In this document: one piece after another, positions 33,634 through 44,398 of the stretch
Position numbering within the stretch: the first letter of the stretch is position 1
Layout: each line of letters starts with the position of its first letter
From: Charina bottae
Lineage: Eukaryota > Chordata > Lepidosauria > Squamata > Charinaidae
Assembly (NCBI GenBank): GCA_023362775.1
Contig: JALMGJ010000020.1
Coordinates: 5,146,001 to 5,210,000 of the forward strand
Direction: 5' to 3'
DNA length: 64,000 bases
Notes under the pieces: generated by a model
Databases searched by the model: none
Seen by the model: only the letters and a program-made list of their open reading frames with translations
What the model was told of the DNA's origin: nothing
Position numbers and translations under genes: made by a program

Positions 33634-34885
33634 GGAAGAGCTAACCAAGAGGCAGTAAGAAATGAAGCAGCCATGAAGAAATGATACATTTTAGGAAGCT
33701 GCTTAAGACAATTCAGTTGCCTCATCCTCTATACATATTCTGCAGCCCTTAAAGCTTTTTGCACCTTGGAATAAAAGAACTGGTTCCATACATCCAAGCA
33801 TGCCTAGAAAGGCTGTGGCCCCCTGAATTTTTAGCAGTGGAGCAAAACAATGAGCTAAAGTTTTGAAAGCAACTGTTGTGTCTTAGTGTTCAAACAGCCC
33901 ACACTCATGACCAGGATACAAAACCTGACTCTCTGCTGGGGCTCAATACAGCCAGGCATGACTCTGACAGTGTGAAAGAGCTGGGAGGGACAGAGAGATA
34001 TACGCTTATACATTTCTAATAAAGGAGCTTGGAAATTTAGAGACAGTGGGTTTGGTTTGAATCATTTCCAGAGCAAGGCACACCACCCTTCATCTCTAAT
34101 TATGGTAGGTATGTTGTCCAGGAAAGTTTAAAACTCTACTACTCATTATCAGAGGGGTGGATTTAATAATATGAGTTATGTGCTGTTGGCTCTGGCATCC
34201 TGTTAATCAGAGTGTTCAGCTTAAGTCTAGGACCTGTCCTTGACTCAGTCTGTGGTCCAAAGCTTGCAAAAGCAAGATTGTCCCAACAATAATAGAAAGT
34301 TCCAAGTGTTTTCTGCTTCAGCCTCTGAAAAATTACAGAACTGCACAGGCAATATATACCTCCAATGTTCAAGCCCAGCTCTCCTTAAAAACCTTGATCT
34401 TGAGGCAGTGTATTTCATGATTAGCATGGGGGGATTATGTCGGGCTTTCTCTCTGTCTGTCATTTTGTTCAGTCACTCGAGGACTTCTGTACGACTCTGT
34501 TAATATGGGGGACTTGCTTCTAAGTCAGCATGCTTAGGGAAGCCCTGCTGTGAGATGCACAGGGTGCCTCAGGAATGGATTCATTCCAACTGTGGGAAAG
34601 TAGGAGGGATAGTTCAACACATCTGCAGGACATCATGGATTAGAAAAGCCTAGGATACAGCAGTTGTTTGACTAATGTCAATAAATCACTTTTCTAAATA
34701 TGTACATATACTTGTGATGGCAAATATAATTTTAGCCAATTTGTGATGCTGTCTTGATAACTGTGAAATCATCTCATAATAAATTGTGTTTGCTATAAGA
34801 TTTGGGTTTTGTTTTTGTTTTGCTTTGTGTTTTTGCTAAAATGCCTTTGTTTCATTACTCGACTGCCAGGTGGTCAAACAATTTG
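33634..34885. other. Intronic spacer
   Basis: No exon or transposon boundary recognised. Confidence 0.5.
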
Positions 34886-34889
34886 TTTT

Positions 34890-35142
34890 ATTCATTTATT
34901 ATTTATTTATTTAATTTTTATCCCGCCTTTATTATTTTTATAAATAACTCAAGGTGGCGAACATACCTAATACTCCTTCCTCCTCCTATTTTCCCCACAA
35001 CAGCAACCCTGTGAGGTGAGTTGGGCTGAGAGAGAGTGACTGGCCCAAGGTCACCCAGCCAGCTTTCATGCCTAAGGCGGGACTAGAACTCACAGACTCC
35101 TGGTTTCTAGCCCAGCACCTTAACCACTAGACCAAACTGGCT
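34890..35142 (-). mobile_element. MIR-like CORE-SINE
   Basis: Read on the - strand: tRNA-like head (ggtctagtggttaaggtgct), a diverged B-box-like gagttctagtcc, the core gaccttgggccagtcact, cctcacagggttgctgttg, and the 3' end ataaaggcgggataaaaat followed by an AAAT tail. A fairly complete copy. Pol III SINE; the core block is shared with mammalian MIR (family knowledge). Confidence 0.85.
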
Positions 35143-35435
35143 CTCTCTCTCTTTTTTTTGCCTCCCTGTAGTTTTTGTTTTGCCTCCCTGTAGTCATATG
35201 TATCTACTCAGAAGAAAGCTTGACTGGGTTCAGTGGGACTTACTTTTAGGGAATAGGGAAAAGATTGTAATTTCAGTATCTTACTAATAAATTAAAGAAG
35301 AATATAAAGTTATAACCCTACTCAATGATACGTTGGGGCCACCAGATCTGGGCTAGAAAAAGCTAGATGAGTAAAAGAGAGTTTTCTCAGGATTCTGTCT
35401 GCCTGTCTGCCTATCAGCAGGTTAACTCTGATAAC
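35143..35435. other. Intronic spacer
   Basis: Includes a duplicated gtttttgttttgcctccctgtag-type short repeat near 35160-35195. Nothing else seen. Confidence 0.5.
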
Positions 35436-35452
35436 AGAACAGAACTGGTGTG

Positions 35453-36325
35453 TATTTGTTAGAGATAATGGGTTTCAACCAAGCACGTCTCACACAAGCT
35501 TGATGGAGGGGCAGCTCTGCTGCAACCTAATCTTACTGCTTTGTGTGGGAGGGGTTTGAATCCCAGTTTCCTGTTCCTCTCCTTCCTTTCCTTCTTCCCT
35601 TTTTCTGTTCAAATCTCAACCGGGAAGGATGGTCATCCATGACTATCCTCGTGGCTCATACCTCCATTCAGCAAGGCCACATTGAGAAGACTGTGGGTTT
35701 GGTCAGAACCTATCGCTCGCACGCACGGACTGTTTCTACCATGAAACTGATCTACAATAAACTGTAAGCTCTTTTTCTGTTACTTTACATTAACGTGTGA
35801 AGTGTGTTTATTTTGTGTTTTTTGAACTGATTAAGCCTTGTGCAAGTTACTGGCATGCTTCTACTCTACTATAAACTAATTATAAGCCGTGTGGATTTCT
35901 GTTATTAGCATTTCAGAATTCCTACAGTATTGGTGTGTGGAATAGATTTTGATTACTAAAGAGAGGGATTAGGGGGATTTTGATTAAATGGAAAGGGGGA
36001 CTATATATTTATGTTGTTAGGTATTTCTGTTAATTTTTACTGCACCATTGCTGAAGATTTAGAGATGTGTTTTAGAAAATGGGCTGAGGTATGGAATGAA
36101 GATGCATTTGGCTGTATTCTGAGACAGTGATAAGTTGCCAATGTTGAACGTACTTGCTGGGGATGAAGGGGGAAGTTTCTTCTTATTCTTTCCTCCCTTA
36201 CAGGGGGATTTTTTTCTCTGTAATATTTTTTCTTTCTTCTTTCTTTTTTAATCTATTTTTGTATTAGGTTCTTGAACTAGTTTTACCTATTTAATATAAT
36301 TTTTAATAAAATTATTGGGGAAAAA
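35453..36325 (+). mobile_element. L1-mobilised insertion with unrecognised 5' half
   Basis: A perfect 17-bp TSD, agaacagaactggtgtg (35436-35452 and 36326-36342), bounds an 873-bp insert ending in a pyrimidine-rich UTR, aataaaatt and an A tail, like the L1 3' ends at 3.9 and 47.4 kb. The 5' half (35453-35800) is not recognisable as L1. It could be a 5'-transduced or chimeric transcript, a processed host RNA, or an unfamiliar L1 region. Confidence 0.65.
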
Positions 36326-36342
36326 AGAACAGAACTGGTGTG

Positions 36343-37175
36343 GAGGGAAAAGCTTTCAAAAGAAAGATTGACTTCAAAACTGGCGGGGGGCAGGGGGTAC
36401 ACCGAAAAATAATTCACCAGTGCAGCAGGTTGGAATGTTGCCCACAGCCCCACTCCCACCCTCCCAGTCAGGTGGCTCAGAGCGGAGCATATGCAGCCCC
36501 CCCCCTCAATACCCAGATGCACACAAACACACAGAAATGCCTCCCCACACCCACAGAGACAGCACATATACACCAACCTGACTAGACTCTCTCTCACACA
36601 AAATCAGCACAAATACACTCACCCTGATTTAACACCCCCCCACACACACACACATACATAAATTCAGACATTACATATGCACGAAACCTGATTAGATCTT
36701 GGGGAGAAAGTGTGCACACATACATGCACAAATATAGACACAACAATTTTAAAGAAGGAAATCCAGGTGCCTCCTATGGCCACTGCTGGTAAAGGCAGCC
36801 AGGCTCTGCCTATTTTTCCTGTGTTGTTAATTAAAGCATTAGGACCATTTGCATGAGGTTGTCAATCAGTGGGAGCTTCATCTTTCCTCAAATGACAACT
36901 TCTGTATCAGAAGCCAAACCATATGGAAACCTGGCACAGATTGATGTGTGAAATGGGTCCTCTTTGGGATGCAGTATCACTTCACAGCTTTGAATAATAA
37001 CGAAAGCATCAAAAGTCAAATTGGAAAGCTCCGAAGCTTTTAGCACTGCGCTGGCTCAATGTGTTTTGACAATAGAGTTTTTTCTTTCCTAACATTTGCA
37101 TTCTAGGAAAAAACTAAATAGCAAACCTCTATAATCTTCCATTTAAATAAATAGCCCAGGAATGGGTAGGACTTC
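36343..37175. other. Intronic sequence, CA-rich
   Basis: Scattered CACA-rich stretches at 36500-36735. No exon or complete repeat seen. Confidence 0.5.
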
Positions 37176-37179
37176 AAAA

Positions 37180-37665
37180 CTGGAGTTGGCTTAACAATAG
37201 TACTTGTGAAAAATACCTTGGAATAATAACTGATTACAAGCTGAATCTGAATGAGCAGTGTGATGAGATGGCTCCGTTTTAGACAGCATCAAAACTAGTA
37301 TAGTTTCTAAATCATTCCCCTTCATTTTGCTTTGGTCAGGTTCTAATAGTGATCAGTTCTGAGCACCACACATTGAGAAGGATTCAGACATACTGGAAGA
37401 ACGTTAAGAGAAGGGCAAAAAGGATGAGCAAAAGGGATGAAAAAATTAACTCTTTGAGGAGGAATGGAAGGAGCTGAGTATCTTTAGCCTTGAGAAGAGT
37501 TCACTGGGGGCAAGGTTATGGTAGCACTCTACAAATCCTTCAAGGGATATCCCTTGGAAGACAGCCAGACATGTTCTCTCTTGTTCCAAGTGCAGGACGT
37601 AGAACAATGGATTTAAGTTACAGGGAGGCAGATTTTGATTGACTGTTAGAAAAACTTTTCTAAGA
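37180..37665 (+). pseudogene. CR1 LINE fragment
   Basis: CR1-typical blocks in order: ataccttggaataataactg, cattgagaaggattcagaca, gttaagagaagggcaaaaag, tctttagccttgagaaga and aggttatggtagcactctac. No open frame. Similar blocks occur in the CR1 at 22.6-22.9 kb. Confidence 0.65.
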
Positions 37666-37704
37666 GTATGTACAAGATCGAGAGTGGAAAGAAGAGGCTG
37701 GCTA

Positions 37705-38062
37705 TTTTATTTTATTTTATTTTATTTTATTTTATTATTTTATTTTATTTTATTTTATTTTATTTTATTTTATTTTATTTTATTTTATTATTTTATTTTA
37801 TTTTATTTTATTTATTTTATTTTATTTTATTTTATTTTATTTTATTTATTTTATTATTTTATTTATTTTATTTTATTTTATTTTATTATTTTATTTTATT
37901 ATTTATTTTATTTTAATTTAATTTAATTTATTTTATTTTATTTTAATTTAATTTATTTTATTATTTTATTTTATTTTAATTTAATTTAATTTAATTTAAT
38001 TATTTATTTTATTTTATTTTATTTTATTTTATTTTATTTTATTTTATTTTATTTTATTATTT
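37705..38062. repeat. (ATTTT)n expansion, ~360 bp
   Basis: ATTTT pentamers with some ATTT and AATTT variants run directly into the 3' end of the MIR-like SINE at 38063. On the - strand this is an expanded SINE tail (AAAAT)n. Long F/Y/I/L reading frames here are repeat artefacts. Confidence 0.95.
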
Positions 38063-38397
38063 ATTTTCTATCCCACCTTTATTATTTTTATAAATAACTC
38101 AAGGCGGCAAACATACCTAATACTCCTTCCTCCTCCTATTTTCCCCACAACAACAACCCTGTGAGGGGAGTTGGGCTGAGAGAGAGTGACCGGCCCAAGG
38201 TCACCCAGCCGGCTTTCATGCCTAAGGCGGGACTAGAACTCTCAGTCTTCTGGTTTCCCATTGGCTCCTTCCTAGGGCTGAGAGAGAGAGAGTGACTGGC
38301 CCAAGGTCACCCAGCCGGCTTTCATGCCTAAGGCGGGACTAGAACTCTCAGTCTCCTGGTTTCTAGCCCGTTGCCTTAACCACTAGGCCAAACTGGT
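38063..38397 (-). mobile_element. MIR-like CORE-SINE with internally duplicated head
   Basis: Same family as 34890-35142, but the core-plus-head block (tggcccaaggtcacccagcc to gactagaactctcagtc) is present twice, at 38192-38260 and 38297-38363. They are joined by ttggctccttcctagggctg, which belongs to the variant SINE at 6.66 kb. It may be a chimera of two SINE types or a copy inserted into another. Confidence 0.75.
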
Positions 38398-39643
38398 CTA
38401 GTCTTTGTTGGATGTTAGGAATGCTTTAATTTGGACTGGTGCACTAAATAGGGGGGTGAATCCAATTCCTAAATGGTCCCTTCCAATTCTATGAATTCAA
38501 GATGCTAACATTTCCTTCTAAACAAATAACATGTTTATGTTTTGAACTTACCCTATGCTTCTAAGAAACTTGAATTTTATTTTGTTGCTATTATCTTGAA
38601 CAATACTTTATGGAGGAGGAACTCTAGCAGCGTTGCACCTTTTTGAATGGAGAAAATTATAAATGTACTGATATTTAACTGCATTACTATTTTTCCCTTT
38701 TATATAGAAATTTAAAATGCTGCATACAGGAGTTGGCCTAACAACCACTTTGAAGTATAAATGAGTACTCTTCCAGCCTACATCTTTTCTCCTTGTTGTA
38801 AGTCAACAACAAATCATGGTTTAAAATTAGGTTATTATTATGGCTTATTTTGCTGTGCTTTTGTAACTTTGGGTTCAGCCATCCCTTGAATAATTACCCT
38901 GACTAACATGCACATTCAGACAAATTTTATCAGTGCACCTGATATTTGCCTTTTCATTAAAACATGCATACTTTTCTGACCATAGAAAGTAAGCCTGTTG
39001 GCAAACAGGATTTTATCAGAGTCTTCTCTCTCACATGCAAGACTTCTGTGAATAGGAGTTTTTTCTCCCTATTCTCCCAACTTTCAAAGACTGATCCCCC
39101 TAATTATTAAATGATTTAACTCTTTATTGTTTTTTATGAGTTAACAAATATTACTTTGAAATTACCTTGTTTTCAGAGGTGTTTTCATTCATGCCAATCA
39201 TGAGGATAGGTAGTAGTATCGTCTCTAAGCTTTGAGCTGAAACTGCCCCTGTGAATTACAGCACTGTTTATTCTTTTTTATGAATTCAAATTAAGATGTA
39301 TTCTTGCTATAAGGTGAAAGCAGAAAGGCTGATTGTTTGCCCCCCCTTCCCCCTGAAAGAAAATTATTCAAATAAAAGAATCTATCCTTAAAACTTTACA
39401 GTTACAGAAAACATGGGATTAGTTTGTGTGTGTGTATGTGTTCAGTGGTGGGGAGTTCTAGAAACACCTCTGCATCTGTGGCAGAAACTAGTTTGTCTGG
39501 GAACAATTATTGGGTAGTAAGATTTTAATGAAATACGGTCAAACATTAGAAAAACATAGCAAAATATTCCTGTGTCATATAATTTGTAATGTGAAAAGTG
39601 GTCATAACAAAACATAGCAAATTCTTCTAAATTAGAAATGCCT
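38398..39643. other. Intronic spacer
   Basis: No exon or repeat boundary recognised. Confidence 0.5.
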
Positions 39644-39655
39644 AAAAGAAGAACT

Positions 39656-42600
39656 CTCTAGCAAAGGAGATCGTTACCTTGTTGTGGTGCTGGAGCTTGA
39701 GCACCTCAATGAAACCATGAGCTAAACCGTGAAGGGACACCCAAGACGGGAAGGTCGTGGCAGAGAGGTCAGACTAAATACGATCCCTGGGGAAGGTAAT
39801 GGCAACCCACCCCAGTATTCTTGCCATGAAAACTAAATGGATCAGTATAACCAAAGATATGTCGGTATACCATCGGACGATGGGACTCCCAGGTCGGAAG
39901 ATGGTCAAAATGCTACTGGGGAGGAACAGAGGATACGTTCAACTAGCCCCAGATGTGATGACGCAGCTAGCTCAAAGCCGAAAGGACGGCTAGCGGCCGA
40001 CGGTGCTGGTGGTGAACGACGAATCCAATGTTCTAAAGATCAACACACCATAGGAACCTGGAATGTAAGATCTATGAGCCAGGGCAAATTGGATGTGGTT
40101 ATTGGTGAGATGTCAAGATTAAATATAGACATTTTAGGTGTCAGTGAACTGAAATGGACTGGAATGGGCCACTTCACATCAGATGACCACCAGATCTACT
40201 ACTGTGGACAAGAGGACCACAGAAGAAATGGAGTAGCCTTCATAATTAATAATAAAGTGGCTAAAGCAGTGCTTGGATACAATCCAAAAAATGATAGAAT
40301 GATCTCAATTCGAATTCAGGGTAAGCCATTTAACATCACAGTGATCCAAATATACGCCCCAACCACAGATGCTGAAGAAGCAGAAGTAGATCAGTTCTAT
40401 GAGGATCTGCAGCACCTACTGGATAATACGCCAAAAAGAGATGTTATTTTCATTACAGGAGACTGGAATGCTAAGGTGGGTAGTCAGACCACACCTGGAA
40501 TTACAGGCAAGCATGGTCTGGGAGAACAAAATGAAGCAGGACATAGGCTGATAGAATTTTGCCAAGACAACTCACTGTGCATAACAAACACTCTCTTCCA
40601 ACAACCTAAAAGACGACATTATACATGGACTTCACCAGATGGTCGACACCGAAATCAGATTGACTACATCCTTTGCAGCCAAAGGTGGCGGACATCTATA
40701 CAATCAGTAAAAACAAGACCTGGAGCTGACTGTAGTTCAGATCACGAACTTCTTATTGCAAAATTTAGAATCAGACTAAAGAGAATAGGGAAGACCCACA
40801 GATCAGTTAGATATGAGCTCACTAATATTCCTAAGGAATATGCAGTGGAGGTGAAGAATAGATTTAAGGGACTAGATTTAGTAGATAGGGTCCCGGAAGA
40901 ACTATGGACAGAAGTTCGCAACATTGTTCAGGAGGCGGCAACAAAAAACGTCCCAAAGAAAAAGAAAACCAAGAAGGCAAGATGGCTGTCTGCTGAGACA
41001 CTGGAAGTAGCCCAAGAAAGAAGGAAAGCAAAAGGCAACAGTGATAGGGGGAGATATGCCCAATTAAATGCAAAATTCCAGAGGTTAGCCAGAAGAGATA
41101 AGGAATTATTTTTAAACAAGCAATGTGCGGAAGTGGATGAAGACAATAGAATAGGAAGGACAAGAGACCTCTTCCAGAAAATTAGAAACATTGGAGGTAA
41201 ATTCCAGGCAAAAATGGGTATGATCAAAAACAAAGATGGTAAGGACCTAACAGAAGCAGAAGAGATCAAGAAAAGGTGGCAAGAATATACGGAAGATCTG
41301 TATAGGAAGGATAATAATATTGGAGATAGCTTTGACAGTGTGGTCAGTGAGTTAGAGCCAGACATCCTGAAGAGTGAGGTTGAATGGGCCTTAAGAAGCA
41401 TTGCTAATAACAAGGCAGCAGGAGACGACGGTATCCCAGCTGAAGTGTTTAAAATCTTGCAAGATGATGCTGTCAAGGTGATGCATGCCATATGCCAGCA
41501 AATTTGGAAAACACAAAAATGGCCATCAGATTGGAAAAAATCAACTTATATCCCTATACCAAAAAAGGGAAGCACTAAAGAATGTTCAAACTATCGAACA
41601 GTGGCACTTATTTCAAATGCCAGTAAGGTAATGCTCACGATCTTGCAAGGTAGACTCCAGCAATTCATGGAGCGAGAATTGCCAGATGTACAAGCTGGGT
41701 TTAGAAAAGGCAGAGGAACTAGAGACCAAATTGCCAATATCCGCTGGATAATGGAGAAAGCCAGGGAGTTTCAGAAAAACATCTATTTTTGTTTTATTGA
41801 CTATTCTAAAGCCTTTGACTGTGTGGATCATAACAAATTTTGGCAAGTTCTTGGTGGTATGGGGATACCAAGTCATCTTGTCTGCCTCCTGAGGAATCTG
41901 TATAACGACCAAGTAGCAACGGTAAGAACAGAGCACGGAACAACGGACTGGTTTAAGATTGGGAAAGGAGTACGGCAGGGTTGTATACTCTCACCCTACC
42001 TATTCAACCTGTATGCAGAACACATCATGCGACATGCTGGGCTTGAGGAATCCAAGGCTGGAGTTAAAATCGCTGGAAGAAACATTAACAATCTTAGATA
42101 TGCAGATGATACCACTTTGATGGCTGAAAGCGAGGAGGAGTTGAGGAGCCTTATGACGAAGGTGAAAGAAGGAAGTGCAAAAGCTGGGTTGCAGCTAAAC
42201 CTCAAAAAAACCAAGATTATGGCAAGCAGCTTGATTGATGACTGGCAAATAGAGGGAGAAAAAGTGGAGGCAGTGACAGACTTTGTATTTCTAGGCGGAA
42301 AGATTACTGCAGATGCTGACTGCAGCCAGGAAATCAGAAGACGTCTACTTCTTGGGAGGAGAGCAATGGCAAATCTTGATAAAATAGTTAAGAGCAGAGA
42401 CATCACACTGACAACAAAGGTCCGCATAGTTAAAGCAATGGTATTCCCTGTAGTAACCTATGGCTGTGAGAGCTGGACCATAAGGAAGGCTGAGCGAAGG
42501 AAGATAGATGCTTTTGAACTGTGGTGTTGGAGGAAAATTCTGAGAGTGCCTTGGACTGCAAGAAGATCAAACCAGTCCATACTCCAGGAAATAAAGCCAG

Positions 42601-42877
42601 ACTGCTCACTTGAGGGAATGATATTAAAGGCAAAACTGAAGTACTTTGGCCACATAATGAGAAGACAGGATACCCTGGAGAAGAAGCTGATGCTAGGGAA
42701 AGTGGAAGGCAAAAGGAAGAGGGGCCGACCAAGGGCAAGATGGATGGATGATATTCTGGAGGTGACGGACTCAACCATGGGAGAGCTGGGGATGGTGACG
42801 GCCGACAGGAAGCTCTGGCGTGGGCTGGTCCATGAAGTCACGAAGAGTCGGAAGCGACTGAACGAATAAACAACAAC
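39656..42877 (+). mobile_element. Full-length BovB RTE LINE, subfamily I, intact frame
   Basis: Perfect 12-bp TSD aaaagaagaact (39644-39655 and 42878-42889). About 180 bp of 5' UTR precedes a single 1010-codon frame, followed by almost no 3' UTR and a short ACAAC tail. The length is close to full-length BovB (about 3.2 kb). An intact frame, full length and perfect TSD indicate a young insertion. RTE elements usually have no or a minimal ORF1, and none is convincing here. Confidence 0.93.
39837..42869 (+). CDS. BovB ORF2: AP endonuclease-reverse transcriptase
   Basis: 1010 residues. Residues ~70-310 form the apurinic-like endonuclease that nicks the target: TWNVRSM near 73, SELKW near 104, GDWNAKVG at 208, SDHELLIAKF near 301. 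A basic linker (PKKKKTKKARW) follows. RT: NKAAGDDGIPAE near 523, IPIPKKGSTKECSNYR near 568, FIDYSKAFDCVDH at 653, GVRQGCILSP near 713, the catalytic YADD at 755-758. A C-terminal part holds YGCESW and a final basic tail, KSRKRLNE. All expected motifs are present with no stop or frameshift. The last codons are encoded by the BovB 3' recognition tail. It would copy its own RNA at a nicked site and also serve Sauria-type SINEs. Initiation at 39837 is the first ATG of the long frame; earlier non-AUG starts cannot be excluded. Confidence 0.93.
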   Translation: MDQYNQRYVGIPSDDGTPRSEDGQNATGEEQRIRSTSPRCDDAASSKPKGRLAADGAGGERRIQCSKDQHTIGTWNVRSMSQGKLDVVIGEMSRLNIDILGVSELKWTGMGHFTSDDHQIYYCGQEDHRRNGVAFIINNKVAKAVLGYNPKNDRMISIRIQGKPFNITVIQIYAPTTDAEEAEVDQFYEDLQHLLDNTPKRDVIFITGDWNAKVGSQTTPGITGKHGLGEQNEAGHRLIEFCQDNSLCITNTLFQQPKRRHYTWTSPDGRHRNQIDYILCSQRWRTSIQSVKTRPGADCSSDHELLIAKFRIRLKRIGKTHRSVRYELTNIPKEYAVEVKNRFKGLDLVDRVPEELWTEVRNIVQEAATKNVPKKKKTKKARWLSAETLEVAQERRKAKGNSDRGRYAQLNAKFQRLARRDKELFLNKQCAEVDEDNRIGRTRDLFQKIRNIGGKFQAKMGMIKNKDGKDLTEAEEIKKRWQEYTEDLYRKDNNIGDSFDSVVSELEPDILKSEVEWALRSIANNKAAGDDGIPAEVFKILQDDAVKVMHAICQQIWKTQKWPSDWKKSTYIPIPKKGSTKECSNYRTVALISNASKVMLTILQGRLQQFMERELPDVQAGFRKGRGTRDQIANIRWIMEKAREFQKNIYFCFIDYSKAFDCVDHNKFWQVLGGMGIPSHLVCLLRNLYNDQVATVRTEHGTTDWFKIGKGVRQGCILSPYLFNLYAEHIMRHAGLEESKAGVKIAGRNINNLRYADDTTLMAESEEELRSLMTKVKEGSAKAGLQLNLKKTKIMASSLIDDWQIEGEKVEAVTDFVFLGGKITADADCSQEIRRRLLLGRRAMANLDKIVKSRDITLTTKVRIVKAMVFPVVTYGCESWTIRKAERRKIDAFELWCWRKILRVPWTARRSNQSILQEIKPDCSLEGMILKAKLKYFGHIMRRQDTLEKKLMLGKVEGKRKRGRPRARWMDDILEVTDSTMGELGMVTADRKLWRGLVHEVTKSRKRLNE

Positions 42878-42889
42878 AAAAGAAGAACT

Positions 42890-43060
42890 AGTAGTAAATT
42901 AGCAAAAAAACTAAAGTGCTAGTGTTTGCACAACACAACACTAGGTTACATAAATGGCAAGTTAATGGGAGCCCAATAGAGCAGGTACGTGCTTATAAAT
43001 TATCTTGGGGTGCAGTTCTAGTCTTCCTTATCTCAGAGCGCACATCTCTCTTATTGGGCA
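42890..43060. other. Short intronic spacer
   Basis: Between the BovB TSD and the next LINE fragment; possibly part of the latter. Confidence 0.4.
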
Positions 43061-44398
43061 AGTGTGGCCCAACGTAGCTCCACAGCTATCTTAAGATTCT
43101 TCCATTCAAAGGGGGCGCATTTTATTCCTGCAGCTTGCAAGGCTTTTCTTCCTAAGGTCACCTCTCAGCTTTTTTATGGTGTTCCAGTTTGCATTTTTAC
43201 AAATTTAATATCCTGGAAGCTGTCCAGTCCAAATTTATAAGAGCAATACTGGCAGTTCCAAGATGCATCAAGAATGCTGTTTTACGTCTGGAGACAGGTT
43301 TGGTTTTGGTGGGTGGCAGAGCCTGGTTCTATCTCCTTAATTTCTGGTTGAAATTGAATTTTTTCCTGTTGGTCTGGCTCCACTGGTTTTCAGAGACCAT
43401 TTCAAGTCAACCTGGCTAACTGTCAGGGAGTCACAGGAGGAAGGGGGGTCAAGCTTGCCCTTGTCAGTCAAACGGGTACGTAGCTCAGAAAGCCTCGCCT
43501 TCTCTCCCAAACGCATCAGGAAGGCTCCACCCTAGACTGGACTCATATCCTTGGCTTTCTTTGGGTACCCTTAGTTTAGCAGGATTTCTGGTTGTAGGAT
43601 ATGCAATAAACACTAGAGACTAGATTCCTTGCCTCGGCGTGTTATTCTGCACCTACACACGACACTAACAAAAGCTAATAGCAAACACCAGTCCTTAGGA
43701 CTCTTTGGAAAGTCTCTGTCCATTAGGGCTTGGAAATACCAGGAATCATCTTAAATAACATATCTGGGATGTTGATTTTCAAACCAGTTTAAGCCTAGTA
43801 TCCAATTACAAATTATATGACACAGTGTGTGGATTCTTCTCAAATGGGCATGCGCCATCATCTTATCTCTCTTCGATTCTAATTCTGAAATTTTGTCGGG
43901 CTTTCACCTTGGCCAGGTTGGATGCACTACCCTCTGCAGTTCAGTGGGGGGCGGTATAAAAACATTCCTTTTCAACAGTGCTTATGTCCATGTGGAGATG
44001 GCTCTGTGGAATCCCTAAGACATATGCTCCTTTGTTGCTCTCTCTATAATGAATCTTGGAAGATACATATTTATCCCATTTTAAAGAACTACCCTAGTAG
44101 AGAGCACACTGTCTGTCTGTCACTGCTACTACTTGACCAGGACCCTGATATATCTTTCCAGGTTGCCTGAATTTGTGCTACCATTTGTTGTATCTATCCT
44201 ACCTACGGTTGAAGTTTAGCACAACTTTTCGGGATTGCCACTGCTATCTGTATAACAATTACTATAATAATGTATTTTATGTAATTTTATTGCATTTTAT
44301 GACTTTTTAAAGTTTTATTAATAATAATTACAGGTTTATGTATTTTATTGTTGTGCTCTCTGGCCTAAAGGCCATAATAAAGGTTTGATTGATTGAGA
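43060..44398 (+). pseudogene. L2/CR1-like LINE C-terminal fragment
   Basis: Reads, with frame changes, LLYGVPVCIF...LEAVQSKFIRAILAVP...VLRLETGLV (43170-43300), then CPCGDGSVESLRHMLLCC...WKIHIYP (43985-44080), a zinc-knuckle-like end, and the 3' UTR ggcctaaaggccataataaa plus a GATT tail at 44360-44398. It is split by the solo LTR at 43421-43664. The order RT-end, Cys/His motif, hairpin and short tandem tail fits L2/CR1-type elements; the precise clade is uncertain. Confidence 0.65.
43421..43664 (+). mobile_element. Solo LTR, family B (244 bp)
   Basis: TGTCAGGGAG...CACGACA with perfect 5-bp TSD ctaac (43416-43420 and 43665-43669). Polyadenylation signal aataaa near 43605. The sequence is unrelated to family A LTRs (4146, 11094). 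Inserted within the LINE fragment. Confidence 0.85.

Noticed and set aside
32666..33684. Several 60-144-codon frames with repeated Trp/Gly/Gln motifs
   Set aside because: Translations of the GT/CA array and the GC-box minisatellite in several frames and both strands, with no conserved protein.
37639..37926. Long hydrophobic frames rich in F, Y, I and L
   Set aside because: Translation of the (ATTTT)n repeat; no real protein.
40928..41491. 187-codon - strand frame opposite the BovB RT
   Set aside because: Antisense shadow of the intact ORF2; the same shadow appears at the broken copy at 25.2 kb.
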